Source: Priestia abyssalis (GTDB lineage: Bacteria; Bacillota; Bacilli; Bacillales; Bacillaceae_H). From it: a stretch of 64,000 nt of DNA. The notes below the pieces were generated by a model that saw only the letters and a program-made list of their open reading frames with translations, did no database searches and was not told the DNA's origin. Positions 7,779 through 17,730 of this stretch are shown here, piece after piece. Position 1 is the stretch's first letter. Every line of letters starts with the position of its first letter. The stretch is taken from the NCBI RefSeq assembly GCF_002019595.1, contig NZ_KV917369.1, positions 90,686-154,685 on the forward strand, written 5' to 3'. The translations under genes and the position numbers were made by a program.

Positions 7779-8433
7779 ATAGGGTAATATCTTCGTTTTT
7801 ATGCTGGTTTTCATAAATGATTCTTGCAATGTCACTTGGCGGCTTTAAACGACTTTTGTCTTTTATATGGTCTGTGGCATCCCAAAACGGGGTATCCATT
7901 CCGCCCATATATGCTCCGATTATGGATATAGTTGTACCCTCATATTCTTTTTGGAGGCTTTCTGTGAAGCCGCGAACAGCAAATTTACTTGCTGCATATA
8001 CCGATTCGTTCACTTTCCCTCTTAACCCGGCTGTAGAAATGATGTTGATGATTTTACCGCTTGGTCTTGAAAAAAGATGCTTGATGAGAGCCTGCGTGAC
8101 AAAAATGGTTCCTTTGACGTTGGTGTCAATCATCTCGTTTATTTCCTCTTCTTTTAATTGTTCAAACGCTCCGAAATATCCTGTTCCTGCATTATTGATT
8201 AACACGTCTACTTCATGTGAAAGTAGAAGGTTGTCGATATCCTGTTTTGGATTTTGAATATCCAGCTTATATATGTGGGCTTTTCCATTCTCTTGTTCAA
8301 TGAGACGTTTCGTTTCTTCAAGCTTAGACAACGTTCGACCCGCTAAAATAGCATGGTAGTTGTCTTTTGAATAGAGCAGGGCCAATTCTCTTCCTAAACC
8401 TGTTCCAGCACCTGTAATCAAGACTGTTTTCAT
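7777..8433 (-). CDS. Short-chain dehydrogenase/reductase
   Basis: A classical SDR of 218 residues. The N-terminus MKTVLITGAGTGLGRELA contains the TGxxxGxG cofactor loop, followed by NNAGTG, a catalytic serine in NIISTAGLRG and the YAASK active-site motif, all in family order. Substrate and cofactor preference cannot be told. The ATG at 8433 follows AAAGGGGATTTACC and is preferred over an upstream frame extension. The C-terminus is short, like small Bacillus YqjQ-type oxidoreductases. No operon partner is visible. Confidence 0.85.
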   Translation of the reverse strand: MKTVLITGAGTGLGRELALLYSKDNYHAILAGRTLSKLEETKRLIEQENGKAHIYKLDIQNPKQDIDNLLLSHEVDVLINNAGTGYFGAFEQLKEEEINEMIDTNVKGTIFVTQALIKHLFSRPSGKIINIISTAGLRGKVNESVYAASKFAVRGFTESLQKEYEGTTISIIGAYMGGMDTPFWDATDHIKDKSRLKPPSDIARIIYENQHKNEDITL

Positions 8434-8695
8434 GGTAAATCCCCTTTCTTTTTTTGTTTTCCATCTATGTATTGTGGATGATAAAAGCAGGAACATGCAA
8501 TATCTTTTGTTTCTTGTTAGAAAACATGAGTACTCAATCTAGATTAAGGCATACTCAACTCGTCTGATGCTGATTTTAAATAGGCGGGCGCCTTGCGCTT
8601 CTCTCAAGTGTTTTCGTATACTAACATAAGAAAAGGCTGTAATGCAAAGGCAATATTTGCGTTAATACATTCGGGAGATGGAAAGGGGAAATAGA

Positions 8696-9010
8696 ATGCA
8701 GGACAAACGATACAGCGATATGAGCGAGTTGGAATTAAAACAAGAAATTGGTTCGCTTCAAGAAAAAGCAAGAAAAGCGGAACAAATGGGAATGGTTAAT
8801 GAGTTTGCCGTTCTTGAGCGAAAAATTCTTCTTGCTAAATCTTATTTATTGAATCCAGATGAGTTTAAAGCGGGTGAGGTATATGAAATTGAAGGTGATC
8901 CCGGTACTTACTTCAAGATTGATTATATGAACGGTGTGTTTGCATGGGGTTTTCGTCTTGGAGCGAATATGAAAGAAGAGGCACTGCCGATTTCGATATT
9001 GAAAAAATGA
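8696..9010 (+). CDS. yfhH: YfhH family protein (DUF1811)
   Basis: A 104-residue protein beginning MQDKRYSDMSELELKQEIG. It has a helical N-terminal half (residues 8-55, rich in E/K/A) and a C-terminal beta barrel-like half (EVYEIEGDPGTYFKIDYMNG, then FAWGFRLG). This is the YfhH/DUF1811 family found next to recX in bacilli; the function is unknown. The frame opens at 8678, but the ATG at 8696 has AAAGGGGAAATAG directly upstream and matches the family start. Confidence 0.85.
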   Translation: MQDKRYSDMSELELKQEIGSLQEKARKAEQMGMVNEFAVLERKILLAKSYLLNPDEFKAGEVYEIEGDPGTYFKIDYMNGVFAWGFRLGANMKEEALPISILKK

Positions 9011-9042
9011 AGGGGTAAGTTACGCTTATTGAAAATAGGAAT

Positions 9043-9085
9043 GGGCCGCCTGTCAATCAATGTGATTTTGCTGGCGGCCCCTTTT
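9043..9085 (+). terminator. Terminator after yfhH
   Basis: GGGCCGCC and GGCGGCCC form an 8-bp GC stem with a 22-base loop, followed by CTTTTCCC. It lies 30 bases after the yfhH stop and close to the 3' end of the small convergent gene at 9138. Confidence 0.6.
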
Positions 9086-9137
9086 CCCATGTGACTTAAA
9101 AAGAACTTTTCGTCACACTCATTTTTGAAAAAAAATG

Positions 9138-9299
9138 TTAAGATCGTTTTCGGGCTTCATGTTGTAAAATAATTAAATCTTGAGTTTGCTGCGTTTGTCC
9201 GTTTACCTGTGCATGAGCATGTTTCGGGTTTGCCCACGGTTGTTGAAACGGATTGGAATGTCGGTTATCAAAAAATTTTTTGTTTGTGTTTTTGCCCAA
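9138..9299 (-). CDS. Small YpzG-like protein (TTG start)
   Basis: A 53-codon frame that begins with TTG, preceded by GGAGGT at a 7-base spacing. The product starts MGKNTNKKFFDNRHSNPFQQ, continues PWANPKHAHAQVNGQTQQTQ and ends ILQHEARKRS. The WANPK and QVNGQT motifs and the basic C-terminus match the YpzG family of small Bacillus proteins, which are often found next to sspK and are suspected spore-linked. It lies 29 bases downstream of sspK on the same strand and is probably co-transcribed with it. Confidence 0.72.
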   Translation of the reverse strand: MGKNTNKKFFDNRHSNPFQQPWANPKHAHAQVNGQTQQTQDLIILQHEARKRS

Positions 9300-9328
9300 A
9301 CGAAACACCTCCAACATGATTTGCTTTT

Positions 9329-9487
9329 CTATTCGTCTGTTCGTTGATTAGAAGCGTGCATTCTTTCTTGTGGATGTGTATTGATGGTACCGTTTGCTCG
9401 TTTAGAGGCGAATTCTGCTTTTGCTCTTGGTTCACCTTCAAATTTCTGGGTATGCTGGTTTGGAAAACCGTTTTGTTTATTCCTCAT
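9329..9487 (-). CDS. sspK: Small acid-soluble spore protein K
   Basis: A 52-residue minor SASP. The core GFPNQ...[17 protein letters not shown] then [15 protein letters not shown] is diagnostic for SspK (the GEPRAK, SKRA(N/D)G and HPQERM blocks). It is made in the forespore and kept in the spore core. The ATG at 9487 has GGAGAGGATTACC upstream and replaces the longer frame start at 9541. It is divergent from yfhJ, as in B. subtilis. Confidence 0.9.
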   Translation of the reverse strand: MRNKQNGFPNQHTQKFEGEPRAKAEFASKRANGTINTHPQERMHASNQRTDE

Positions 9488-9618
9488 GGTAATCCTCTCC
9501 TTTTTAAGAGGGTTTATTAAATGCGTGCGCTTTTCAGGCACGCATGATTAGTATGATTCAAAAGCGAGCCGCTATGTGTGAAATTCCTGAAACAATATTG
9601 GTAAAAGAGGTGGAAAAT

Positions 9619-9888
9619 ATGGAGGATACATTTAAACGGCTTACAGATTTATTAGTGGAGAAGAATGAGAAATTATCTTATGCACAAGCTCGGACATGGA
9701 TTGAATTGATGTGGGAGGATTTTGAAAGCACATATGCAAAAGCCGGTCGAAAATACCGTGGTCCAGAAATGACAGAACAAATCGTAAGACGCTGGATTCA
9801 GCAGTATGGTCCTGTTTTGCATGAAATGAAAACGGAAAATCCTAAATATAAACATTTAATTAATCGAGATGATCACCTCACTCATTAA
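9619..9888 (+). CDS. yfhJ: YfhJ family protein (WVELL domain)
   Basis: An 89-residue protein, MEDTFKRLTDLLVEKNEKLS, then YAQARTWIELMWEDFESTYAKAG. The ARTW(I/V)EL(M/L)WEDFE block is the hallmark of the YfhJ/WVELL family, found only in bacilli and of unknown function. The ATG at 9619 is preceded by AGAGGTGGAAAAT; the frame is open from 9544, but the extra residues do not look like family sequence. A clear terminator follows. Confidence 0.85.
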   Translation: MEDTFKRLTDLLVEKNEKLSYAQARTWIELMWEDFESTYAKAGRKYRGPEMTEQIVRRWIQQYGPVLHEMKTENPKYKHLINRDDHLTH

Positions 9889-9906
9889 TAAAGGGAAGTA
9901 ACTAAA

Positions 9907-9951
9907 TGAACCGTCTTCTGCAGGATTGAGAAGACGGTTCAGCTGTTTTTA
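9907..9951 (+). terminator. Terminator after yfhJ
   Basis: TGAACCGTCTTCT and AGAAGACGGTTCA form a perfect 13-bp stem with a 9-base loop, followed by GCTGTTTTTATTGTTTTT. Confidence 0.85.
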
Positions 9952-10010
9952 TTGTTTTTCTTCTTATTCGGTTAAAGAGGATATTCGTTTGCCAGCAAGA
10001 GAGGGTTGTT

Positions 10011-10991
10011 TTAGTTGGGTAAATAATCCAGTTTTTTGCGCAGTTTTTGTTCGCTGAAAATCCACCCTGTATAAGAACAAATAATATTTAAGTCATAATC
10101 GAGCTGAACAACGGCCACAAATGGGTAATAGCCTTTGCTTCTGTATCGCAGGTCGATAAATCGTACTTCAATATGATCGTTATACTCTTCAATCTCCCAC
10201 CGGTAAACAGGGGAAAAAGAGAGAAAAGCGGATAAATTACGATCTTCCTTTGCTGCATCGATAATATCTGATTCAGGAATCGGTACTTTATCGAACTCAT
10301 CATAAACAATCACTTTGTTTTTGATTGCGCGTCCTACATAAAAATGGTTCTTGGCCGTAATCGCTAAATGCCAATGAGAAAATCGAAGCGTTGGAGAAAT
10401 AATGAGGCTTGTGACATGCGGAATTTTTGCATGCACAGCCTTAGCCACGTTTCTTTGCATTCGAAAGCGTACGATATAATATATCACAAGAATGGCATAG
10501 ACAATCAAAAATGTATAGCCGGGATGGGCACCTAATCCCCAAGCGATAATTCCTGCGATATGAACGAGGAAAATAAAGGGATCGAACGTATTAATAATGC
10601 CCAATGCAATCCATTTTTTCGTAAAAGGCCGAAGTGCTTGTGTTCCATATGCATTAAAAATATCCACAAACACATGAAGGATAACAGCCGTGAATGTCCA
10701 TGCCCATAAATGTAAAAGATTGGCGGTTGGAAAAAAGAATGTAACAATTAAAATAATTAGTAACGGCCATAGCATGACGGCCGGAATAGAATGGGTAATA
10801 CCGCGGTGATTGCGAATGTATGTCGCATTATTTTGCAACTTTAAAATGGTATCCAAATCAGGTGCAAGGGATCCGGCAATGGCTCCAACCATGATTGCTT
10901 GAGCGGTAGCGGGATGTGATGCTGCAACCGGATCAAGGGTAGCCAGTCCTCCCAATGCAATACCCATCGTAATATGAGTACCAGTATCCAA
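10011..10991 (-). CDS. yfhP: YfhP, membrane-bound metal-dependent hydrolase family
   Basis: A 326-residue polytopic protein of the YdjM/LexA-binding membrane hydrolase family. Conserved features are DTGTHITMG near the N-terminus, AGSLAPDLDT, the RNHRGITHS motif with putative metal-ligand histidines, and HVFVDIFNAYGTQ. Several hydrophobic segments lie between residues 75 and 190, and a soluble C-terminal domain follows. The frame is open from 11039, but the TTG at 10991 has AGGAGG at an 8-base spacing and gives the family start and length (B. subtilis about 327). It is divergent from mutY. Confidence 0.85.
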   Translation of the reverse strand: MDTGTHITMGIALGGLATLDPVAASHPATAQAIMVGAIAGSLAPDLDTILKLQNNATYIRNHRGITHSIPAVMLWPLLIILIVTFFFPTANLLHLWAWTFTAVILHVFVDIFNAYGTQALRPFTKKWIALGIINTFDPFIFLVHIAGIIAWGLGAHPGYTFLIVYAILVIYYIVRFRMQRNVAKAVHAKIPHVTSLIISPTLRFSHWHLAITAKNHFYVGRAIKNKVIVYDEFDKVPIPESDIIDAAKEDRNLSAFLSFSPVYRWEIEEYNDHIEVRFIDLRYRSKGYYPFVAVVQLDYDLNIICSYTGWIFSEQKLRKKLDYLPN

Positions 10992-11170
10992 AGGCACAAC
11001 CTCCTTTTTTATGATGTTGATTACCTCGCCAATGTTCATCTTATTATTAGTAAATTTTTTTATCTTTAATTAAACTATATAAGATAGTTTATTCCCTCTC
11101 TAACAGATGGCAAACTCCAGCTGATTGAAGGACTACATTATATTTATAGTAATACCTCGGAGGATATAAC

Positions 11171-12274
11171 GTGAAACAAAGTAAAGATATTGTAAATCAT
11201 TTTAACATAAAACAGTTTCAGGATGATCTCATTTCATGGTTTGAACAAGAACAGCGCATTTTACCGTGGAGAGAAAATCAAGATCCTTATAAGGTATGGG
11301 TATCCGAAGTTATGTTGCAGCAAACACGAGTAGATACAGTCATTCCTTATTTCAACAATTTTATTCAACAGTTTCCTTCCCTTGAAAGTTTAGCTAATGC
11401 AGATGAAGAAAAAGTATTAAAAGCATGGGAAGGACTCGGCTATTATTCGCGTGTTCGTAATTTACAGACTGCAGTAAAAGAAGTACAAGAACAGTATGGA
11501 GGAAAGGTACCGGATACGGCTGCAGAAATTTCAAAGCTTAAGGGGGTAGGACCTTATACAACAGGAGCCGTTTTAAGTATCGCATATGGAGTCCCGGAGC
11601 CGGCGGTAGACGGAAATGTTATGCGGGTTCTCTCCCGTATTCTTTCCATTTGGGATGATATCGCGAAACCGAAAACAAGGAAGTTGTTTGAAGATGTGGT
11701 CCGTCTCATCATTGCTAAAGACAACCCTTCTTATTTCAATCAAGGATTAATGGAATTGGGTGCCATTGTTTGTACACCAACGTCTCCGTCTTGCTTGTTA
11801 TGTCCTGTACGTGAACATTGCCGGGCTTTCCATGAAGGAGTACAGACAGAACTTCCTGTCAAATCCAAAAAGAAATCATCTAAAACGGTTCAACTCACAG
11901 CCGCCGTGTTAACCGATGAAGAAGGGAAAGTATTGATTCATAAACGACCGGGAAAAGGCTTGCTGGCGAATCTATGGGAATTTCCCAATGTAGAAATGGC
12001 AGAAGGAGCGGGTTCGGAACAAGAACAATTTAGAGCGTATGTATGGACCGATTATCGTGTGAAAGTATCCTTGCATGAACCGTTTGCATCCATTCAGCAT
12101 GTTTTTTCCCACCTTGTATGGAATATACAAGTTTATCGAGGGACGCTGGATTCAGAGATTGAAGAAACGCCTATCATGAAAAAAGTAACGTTTGAGGAAT
12201 TAAAAGACTATGCTTTTCCGGTTTCTCATCAAAATATTTTAAAGGCCTTTAAAGAAGCGGCTTTCAAAGGATGA
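11171..12274 (+). CDS. mutY: A/G-specific adenine glycosylase MutY
   Basis: A base-excision repair enzyme that removes adenine mispaired with 8-oxoguanine. It has 367 residues. The HhH-GPD domain contains [13 protein letters not shown] with the catalytic Glu, [11 protein letters not shown], the helix-hairpin-helix [18 protein letters not shown] and the catalytic Asp in [10 protein letters not shown] 4Fe-4S loop follows ([17 protein letters not shown]), then a C-terminal NUDIX-like 8-oxoG recognition domain (from about 235). The GTG start has GGAGGATATAAC upstream. The gene end overlaps an inverted repeat (12256-12292) that could act as a weak terminator. It is B. subtilis yfhQ by position. 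Confidence 0.93.
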   Translation: MKQSKDIVNHFNIKQFQDDLISWFEQEQRILPWRENQDPYKVWVSEVMLQQTRVDTVIPYFNNFIQQFPSLESLANADEEKVLKAWEGLGYYSRVRNLQTAVKEVQEQYGGKVPDTAAEISKLKGVGPYTTGAVLSIAYGVPEPAVDGNVMRVLSRILSIWDDIAKPKTRKLFEDVVRLIIAKDNPSYFNQGLMELGAIVCTPTSPSCLLCPVREHCRAFHEGVQTELPVKSKKKSSKTVQLTAAVLTDEEGKVLIHKRPGKGLLANLWEFPNVEMAEGAGSEQEQFRAYVWTDYRVKVSLHEPFASIQHVFSHLVWNIQVYRGTLDSEIEETPIMKKVTFEELKDYAFPVSHQNILKAFKEAAFKG

Positions 12275-12349
12275 GGTATCCTTTAAAAGCCGCCTAATGA
12301 AAATCAACCTTCATTAAGGTTTGAACATATCAAAGTTTTTAATGAGTGA

Positions 12350-12574
12350 TTAATCGTAGGAGATTTTTGTGCCATGGGTGTAGTCCGCTTCTTGGCGTCT
12401 CATCCCGCCTCTTGCTTCAATCTCTTTTATGATTTCACGATGAATGGTCTGTCCTTCTGCATTCAAATAAGGAACCATTTGTTGAAGTGAATGATGAAAA
12501 TATTGTAATTCACTGTCTTTCCATTCCTTTTTGGAAGTCATGGATAATTCCGTCATGTCACGACCTACATACAT
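12350..12574 (-). CDS. yfhS: YfhS family protein
   Basis: A 74-residue protein with a helical, Glu/Gln-rich middle (KEWKDSELQYFHHSLQQMV) and the C-terminal IEARGGMRRQEADYTHGTKI segment typical of YfhS. The function is unknown; in B. subtilis it is a forespore-expressed gene between mutY and fabL, the same place as here. A GAGGTGAACGACAC ribosome site lies directly before the ATG. Confidence 0.82.
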   Translation of the reverse strand: MYVGRDMTELSMTSKKEWKDSELQYFHHSLQQMVPYLNAEGQTIHREIIKEIEARGGMRRQEADYTHGTKISYD

Positions 12575-12742
12575 GTGTCGTTCACCTCTATTTTAGTAAG
12601 ATGACTTTGTCAATTTGTTTTTATCCCGCATCGTGCGGGCCTAACTAACCATGAACGTAAAAATTCTGTCCATGGCTCGTTTCGCTTTATTTTGGCAAAA
12701 AAGCTTGTTTCCTATACAATACAAGTAACGATGGAATTTTAA

Positions 12743-13504
<762 letters not shown>

Positions 13505-13570
13505 AGAAATAATTTTATGGATAGTTCTTTTACCTCCGGGGCAGATTAATTGTCGTGGAGGTGATTAACA

Positions 13571-13768
13571 ATGGCAAACAACTTTCAAAACCAAGCTAAC
13601 AAAACAGTTTCTGGTACTAACGTACAACACGTAAAACAACAAAATGCTCAATCTGCAAGTGCAGGTGCAGCAGGCCAATTCGGCACTGAATTCGCTTCTG
13701 AAACTAACGTACAAGAAGTGAAACAGCAAAATGCTCAAGCACAAGCAAAAAAACAACAAAATTCTTAA
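13571..13768 (+). CDS. sspE: Gamma-type small acid-soluble spore protein
   Basis: A 65-residue spore-core amino-acid reserve protein. It contains the gamma-type repeats: a FASETNVQEVKQQNAQAQ block matching an earlier VSGTNVQHVKQQNAQSAS block, and it is rich in Gln, Asn and Ala. Unlike alpha/beta SASPs it does not bind DNA; the GPR protease degrades it at germination. A GTGGAGGTG ribosome site is present. It follows fabL as in B. subtilis and ends at a strong terminator. Confidence 0.93.
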   Translation: MANNFQNQANKTVSGTNVQHVKQQNAQSASAGAAGQFGTEFASETNVQEVKQQNAQAQAKKQQNS

Positions 13769-13778
13769 TTGACTAACC

Positions 13779-13815
13779 AAAAAGGTACTTCCTCATTCGT
13801 GGGAGTACCTTTTTT
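13779..13815 (+). terminator. Terminator after sspE
   Basis: AAAAAGGTACT and AGTACCTTTTTT form an 11-bp stem ending in a T run, 10 bases after the sspE stop. The following 13816-14061 spacer contains distant TTGTCGC/GCGACAA arms and nothing I can identify. Confidence 0.85.
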
Positions 13816-14061
13816 CAGTGCGTCCAAACTTTTATTGTCGCGGTCAAGGAAGAACCATGGGTGGCAAGGATTTCGAAGGTAGTCCCGCAAGGCATAGCTG
13901 TTCTTAGTTGGAAGACGGGTTGTTTGATTTCTTATGAAAGTAGCGGGAGCGACAAAACTTCTTGAAAGTCTACATATCTCGTCAAAGGATTCAACGCATT
14001 GAAGCAAGAATGTAAGTACGGTAAAGATATGGTGCTGCAAGTGTATAAGGAGGGGGAAAAA

Positions 14062-14307
14062 ATGAGTCATTTCGATCTATTGGTGGGTCAACAGTTAGAA
14101 ACGATGGATCAGTTACTGTTCTTGCAATCGGAAATTGAGCGGTGTCAGGAAATTGAATTTGAACTTCAAAAGCTGCAAGAGGAAGCCCAACTAAAGAGTG
14201 TTCGTGAAGAAATTACCTCCATGAAAATACAGTTAAGAGAAATTCAAAGGACTTTTGAGGAACAGACTGCTGAAATTATAAAAACGTATCAAGCGACTGT
14301 GTCATAA
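14062..14307 (+). CDS. ygaB: YgaB family protein
   Basis: An 81-residue, almost wholly helical coiled-coil protein starting MSHFDLLVGQQLETMDQLLF. Charged heptads run through residues 20-70 (EIERCQEIEFELQKLQEEAQ). It matches YgaB, a small Bacillus protein of unknown function placed between sspE and ygaC. An AAGGAGGGGGAAAAA ribosome site selects the ATG at 14062 over the frame opening at 13999. Confidence 0.8.
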   Translation: MSHFDLLVGQQLETMDQLLFLQSEIERCQEIEFELQKLQEEAQLKSVREEITSMKIQLREIQRTFEEQTAEIIKTYQATVS

Positions 14308-14412
14308 GGGAGCTTTGTTTTTGGAACGGTTTGCAAGGGATTTATCATTTGCATATAAACATAAGAGGCTTTCCGTAATTCTTTAGCCAACCACAAGAAC
14401 TGATTTTTACCG

Positions 14413-14520
14413 AAGGGCCCCGTCACAAAAACCTTGGTCTTACTGGGTTTTCCTGATGGGGCTTTTTAGGAGGATGGATCAAAAGGGTTTCTTTTTCCCT
14501 TTTGACCCATCCTCTTTGTT
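14413..14520. repeat. Bipartite palindromic element, copy 2
   Basis: The first hairpin has arms AAGGGCCCCGTCA / TGATGGGGCTTTTT (14413-14467). The second has AGGATGGATCAAAAGGG / CCCTTTTGACCCATCCT (14471-14513), followed by CTTTGTTTT. It sits in the ygaB-ygaC spacer (14308-14684) and probably ends ygaB transcription. The remainder of that spacer holds a TATAATAATATAAAT stretch likely to belong to the ygaC promoter, and a GAAAGCGCTAAA that weakly resembles a cre site. Confidence 0.8.
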
Positions 14521-14684
14521 TTAAATTGGCTCTTAAATCGCTATAATAATATAAATAGGGAAAAAACGACATATACATGCTAAGATTTATATTATGACGG
14601 ATTACTAAACGAATATATTCTAAAAGCGCGATGTCCTGTACGTCGGAGGTTTAGAAAGCGCTAAAGGAAAGTAGGGGAGTAAAA

Positions 14685-15218
14685 ATGGGCTTTCCCATCG
14701 AAGGAGAAACAATTCAAATACATAGCTATAAACATAATGGGAAAATACACCGTATATGGGATGCCACGACTATTTTAAAAGGTTCCAGAAGTATGGTAAT
14801 AGGCGGTAATGACCGTACGGTTGTGACGGAGTCAGATGGACGGACGTGGATTACCCGTGAACCAGCCATTTGTTATTTTCACGCGAACTATTGGTTTAAC
14901 ATTATTGGAATGCTTAGGGAAGACGGCATTTATTATTATTGTAACATTAGCTCGCCGTTCATTCATGATGAGGAAGCATTGAAGTATATTGACTATGATT
15001 TGGATATTAAGGTTTTTCCGGATATGACATATGTACTGCTCGACGAAGACGAATATGAACGCCATCGCCAGCAAATGAATTATCCGGATGTGATTGATCG
15101 TATTTTACACGAAAATGTAGAAACATTAAAAAATTGGATTCGCCAGCGAAAAGGACCATTTGCACCTGATTTTATTGATACTTGGTATGAGCGATATTTA
15201 ACTTACCGGAATCCTTAA
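14685..15218 (+). CDS. ygaC: Nucleoside tri-/diphosphate phosphatase, DUF402 family
   Basis: A 177-residue protein of the DUF402/Ntdp family; the Staphylococcus member hydrolyses nucleoside tri- and diphosphates, and the B. subtilis member is ygaC. Conserved signatures are [13 protein letters not shown] near the start, [24 protein letters not shown] in the middle (split by the fold's beta strands) and the acidic [13 protein letters not shown] and [10 protein letters not shown] segments that bind metal. The ATG follows GTAGGGGAGTAAAA. It lies between ygaB and ygaD exactly as in B. subtilis. Confidence 0.88.
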   Translation: MGFPIEGETIQIHSYKHNGKIHRIWDATTILKGSRSMVIGGNDRTVVTESDGRTWITREPAICYFHANYWFNIIGMLREDGIYYYCNISSPFIHDEEALKYIDYDLDIKVFPDMTYVLLDEDEYERHRQQMNYPDVIDRILHENVETLKNWIRQRKGPFAPDFIDTWYERYLTYRNP

Positions 15219-15229
15219 GTCTAGCCGAA

Positions 15230-15333
15230 AAGGATGACTCAAAAGGTTAAAAAATATCTTTTGAGTCATCCTGCTGAAAGGACCCTTCATGAGAATCAAG
15301 TAAAATCAAGGATTCTGTGATGGGTCCTTTTAG
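15230..15333. repeat. Bipartite palindromic element, copy 3 (reverse order)
   Basis: The GACTCAAAAGG-type hairpin comes first here (AGGATGACTCAAAAGGT / ATCTTTTGAGTCATCCT, 15231-15272). It is followed by the larger CTGAAAGGACCC / GGGTCCTTTTAG hairpin with GAATC...GATTC inside (15274-15333). This is the opposite order to copies 1, 2, 4, 5 and 7. It lies just after ygaC. Confidence 0.8.
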
Positions 15334-15401
15334 CAAAAATTATTCTTGCGGCCCGTTTATAACTTATGGGACAGCCGCTTTTAAGTGGGGAAAAATCAGA
15401 G

Positions 15402-15454
15402 ATGTCCAGCTCCAGCGCTTGTCGGGGCTAAACAGTGCGCTTGCACTTTTCTTT
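15402..15454. repeat. Dispersed CCAGCTCCAGCGC repeat, short form
   Basis: ATGTCCAGCTCCAGCGC is directly followed by TTGTCGGGGCTAAAC, then GCGCTTGC and a CTTTTCTTT tail. The same outer blocks occur at 24595-24715, where they are separated by an additional palindromic segment. It lies immediately upstream of the ygaD ribosome site. Repeats of this type are widespread in Bacillaceae genomes. Confidence 0.7.
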
Positions 15455-15480
15455 GGTTTCCATTCAAGGAGGGATGATTT

Positions 15481-17232
15481 CTGAGCACTGTAAGACGTTA
15501 TTTGCAGTTTGTAAAGCCATATAAATGGCAAATAGTCGGAACCATTATTATTGGAATTCTTAAATTTGGAATTCCTCTTTTGATTCCTGTTTTATTGAAA
15601 TACGTCATTGATGATATCGTGAATCAAGCCGGTCTTTCTTCAGTTGAAAAGACGAAAGAACTGGCAACCATTATGGGGATCATGTTTGTGGTTTTTATCA
15701 TTTTAAGGCCGCCGATTGAATATTACCGTCAATATTATGCCCAGTGGGTTGGAAGTAAAGTGCTATATGATATTCGCGATAAATTGTTTGATCATCTTCA
15801 AAAGCTAAGCTTGCGTTATTATTCGAATACACGCGCAGGGGAAGTCATCTCCCGGATTGTAAATGATGTGGAGCAGACAAAATCATTTGTCATTACCGGA
15901 TTGATGAATGTGTGGCTTGATACGCTTACCATTGTCATTGCGGTAGGTATCATGTTCACGATGGATATCCCCTTAACAATTGTTTCGCTTATTTTATTTC
16001 CTTTTTACGCTTTTTCTGTTAAATATTTTTACGGCCGGTTACGTCATTTAACACGCGTGCGATCCCAAGCTCTTGCTGAAGTACAAGGTCATTTGCACGA
16101 AAGAGTTCAAGGTATCTCGGTTATCAAAAGTTTTGCGATCGAAGAATACGAACAAGTCCGATTCGATAAACAGAATCGTAACTTCCTGGAAAGGGCTCTC
16201 GAGCATACAAGCTGGAACGCCAAGACGTTTGCCGTCGTCAATACGATTACGGATGTAGCACCGCTGCTCGTCATTGGATATGCAGCCTGGCAAGTGATTC
16301 AGGGGGATTTGACGGTTGGGACGATGATTGCATTCATCGCGTATATTGATCGCCTCTATAATCCATTGCGCCGATTGGTGAACTCCTCTACGACTCTTAC
16401 ACAATCTTTTGCTTCAATGGATCGTGTGTTTGAGTTGATTGATGAAAAGTATGATATAACCGATAAACATGATGCCATCGAGTGTAAAGAGTTAAAAGGT
16501 GATGTAACGTTTGAGAACGTGTCTTTTTCATATGAAGAAGAGGAAATGGATGTATTGAGCGGTATAGATCTTCATGTGGAGCAGGGGCAGTCAATAGCCT
16601 TTGTTGGAATGAGCGGGGGTGGAAAATCAACACTCATTAGCTTAGTGCCTCGTTTTTATGATGTAACAGAAGGAAGAATTTTAATTGATCATCATGATAT
16701 ACGGGATTACAGAGTTCGAAGTCTAAGAGATAAAATTGGTTTAGTACTACAGGATACAATTTTATTCAGTGAATCTGTAAGAGAAAATATTTTAATGGGA
16801 AAACCAGATGCTACGGAAGAAGAAGTGATTCAAGCAGCTAAAGCAGCCAATGCCCACGACTTTATTTTGAATTTATCTGAGGGATACGATACGAAAGTCG
16901 GTGAGAGGGGAGTCAAGCTATCTGGAGGTCAAAAACAGCGCATTGCCATTGCCAGAGTTTTTTTGAAAAACCCTCCTATTCTTATTTTTGATGAAGCGAC
17001 CTCCGCTCTTGATCTAGAGAGTGAGCATCTCATTCAAGAAGCGTTGGAAGAACTGGCAAAAGACCGAACAACTTTTATTGTCGCTCACCGTTTATCAACT
17101 ATTACCCATGTGGATCGCATTGTTTTGTTAGAACACGGAAAGATTGTTGAAATGGGTACACATGAAGAATTGATGAATAAAAAAGGTCATTATTATCAAT
17201 TATTTACGGTGCAGCAACTCGATACGGATTAA
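15481..17232 (+). CDS. ygaD: ABC transporter, fused permease/ATPase (YgaD)
   Basis: A half-size exporter of the MsbA/LmrA type, 583 residues. About six transmembrane helices lie between residues 20 and 315, followed by an ATPase domain with Walker [10 protein letters not shown], a Q-loop [11 protein letters not shown], signature [13 protein letters not shown], Walker [13 protein letters not shown] and a switch His in VAHRLST. The substrate is unknown; homologues export lipids, drugs or peptides. The start appears to be CTG at 15481: AAGGAGGG lies 7 bases upstream, the preceding in-frame codons contain a stop at 15475, and the N-terminus ([15 protein letters not shown]) matches YgaD. The next start-like codon, TTG at 15502, has no ribosome site. 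Confidence 0.88.
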   Translation: MSTVRRYLQFVKPYKWQIVGTIIIGILKFGIPLLIPVLLKYVIDDIVNQAGLSSVEKTKELATIMGIMFVVFIILRPPIEYYRQYYAQWVGSKVLYDIRDKLFDHLQKLSLRYYSNTRAGEVISRIVNDVEQTKSFVITGLMNVWLDTLTIVIAVGIMFTMDIPLTIVSLILFPFYAFSVKYFYGRLRHLTRVRSQALAEVQGHLHERVQGISVIKSFAIEEYEQVRFDKQNRNFLERALEHTSWNAKTFAVVNTITDVAPLLVIGYAAWQVIQGDLTVGTMIAFIAYIDRLYNPLRRLVNSSTTLTQSFASMDRVFELIDEKYDITDKHDAIECKELKGDVTFENVSFSYEEEEMDVLSGIDLHVEQGQSIAFVGMSGGGKSTLISLVPRFYDVTEGRILIDHHDIRDYRVRSLRDKIGLVLQDTILFSESVRENILMGKPDATEEEVIQAAKAANAHDFILNLSEGYDTKVGERGVKLSGGQKQRIAIARVFLKNPPILIFDEATSALDLESEHLIQEALEELAKDRTTFIVAHRLSTITHVDRIVLLEHGKIVEMGTHEELMNKKGHYYQLFTVQQLDTD

Positions 17233-17250
17233 AAGATGAAAGGCTTATAT

Positions 17251-17299
17251 AAAAGGGGTCGCAATCAACATCATTTCTGTTGATTGCGACCCCTTTTAT
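17251..17299 (+). terminator. Terminator after ygaD
   Basis: AAAAGGGGTCGCAATCAACA and the matching TGTTGATTGCGACCCCTTTT arm make a near-perfect 20-bp stem ending in TTTTA. It marks the left end of the accessory block. Confidence 0.9.
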
Positions 17300-17730
17300 G
17301 TGTTCCATCAGTGATTTTTACGATGCGATTTATCATTTGGGGGAAAGACAAAAGAGACAACGGGATTGGGAGTAAAGTTTTTTTATAATATCGTTCGAAC
17401 TTCATAAAAAAGATTTTAAAATGGAAAGACATTATATTCAAAAGATAAATTTCACAAGAAAAAAAACTCTTTGTAGGGAGGGGAAAAGTTTTTTTTCTCA
17501 GCAACCAAAAATGTAAGCGTTTTATAAAAAGAGACTTATAGGTTTGGTCTTACGTGTATCAAGTTCTTGCAGTATTTTTCTCGCTTTTGTCATAAACTGT
17601 AAAAAAATGTCGATAAAAAATCCAGTAATTTTACATAAACCCTCTTTAACTTTTTTAGAATAGAATGTATACTCTAAAAATGTAAAATATTCTAATTATT
17701 TCAAAAAAAGTAACTTTGGGATGTGAGAAT
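17300..17730 (+). promoter_or_regulatory. Leader region of the oligopeptide transporter operon
   Basis: No gene is seen here. A possible promoter is TTTAAC (17645-17650), 17 bases, TATACT (17668-17673). A cre-like TGTAAGCGTTTTAT lies at 17512-17525, with two mismatches to the CcpA consensus. A GGGAGGGGAAAAG (17477-17489) looks like a ribosome site but no convincing frame follows it. Confidence 0.4.

Noticed and set aside
7428..7835. Minus-strand frame spanning the recX end and a bipartite hairpin
   Set aside because: It crosses recX coding sequence and a terminator-like element and has no ribosome site or family resemblance.
13765..14070. Minus-strand frame across the sspE-ygaB spacer
   Set aside because: It includes the sspE terminator and has no ribosome site; the spacer shows no protein-like pattern.
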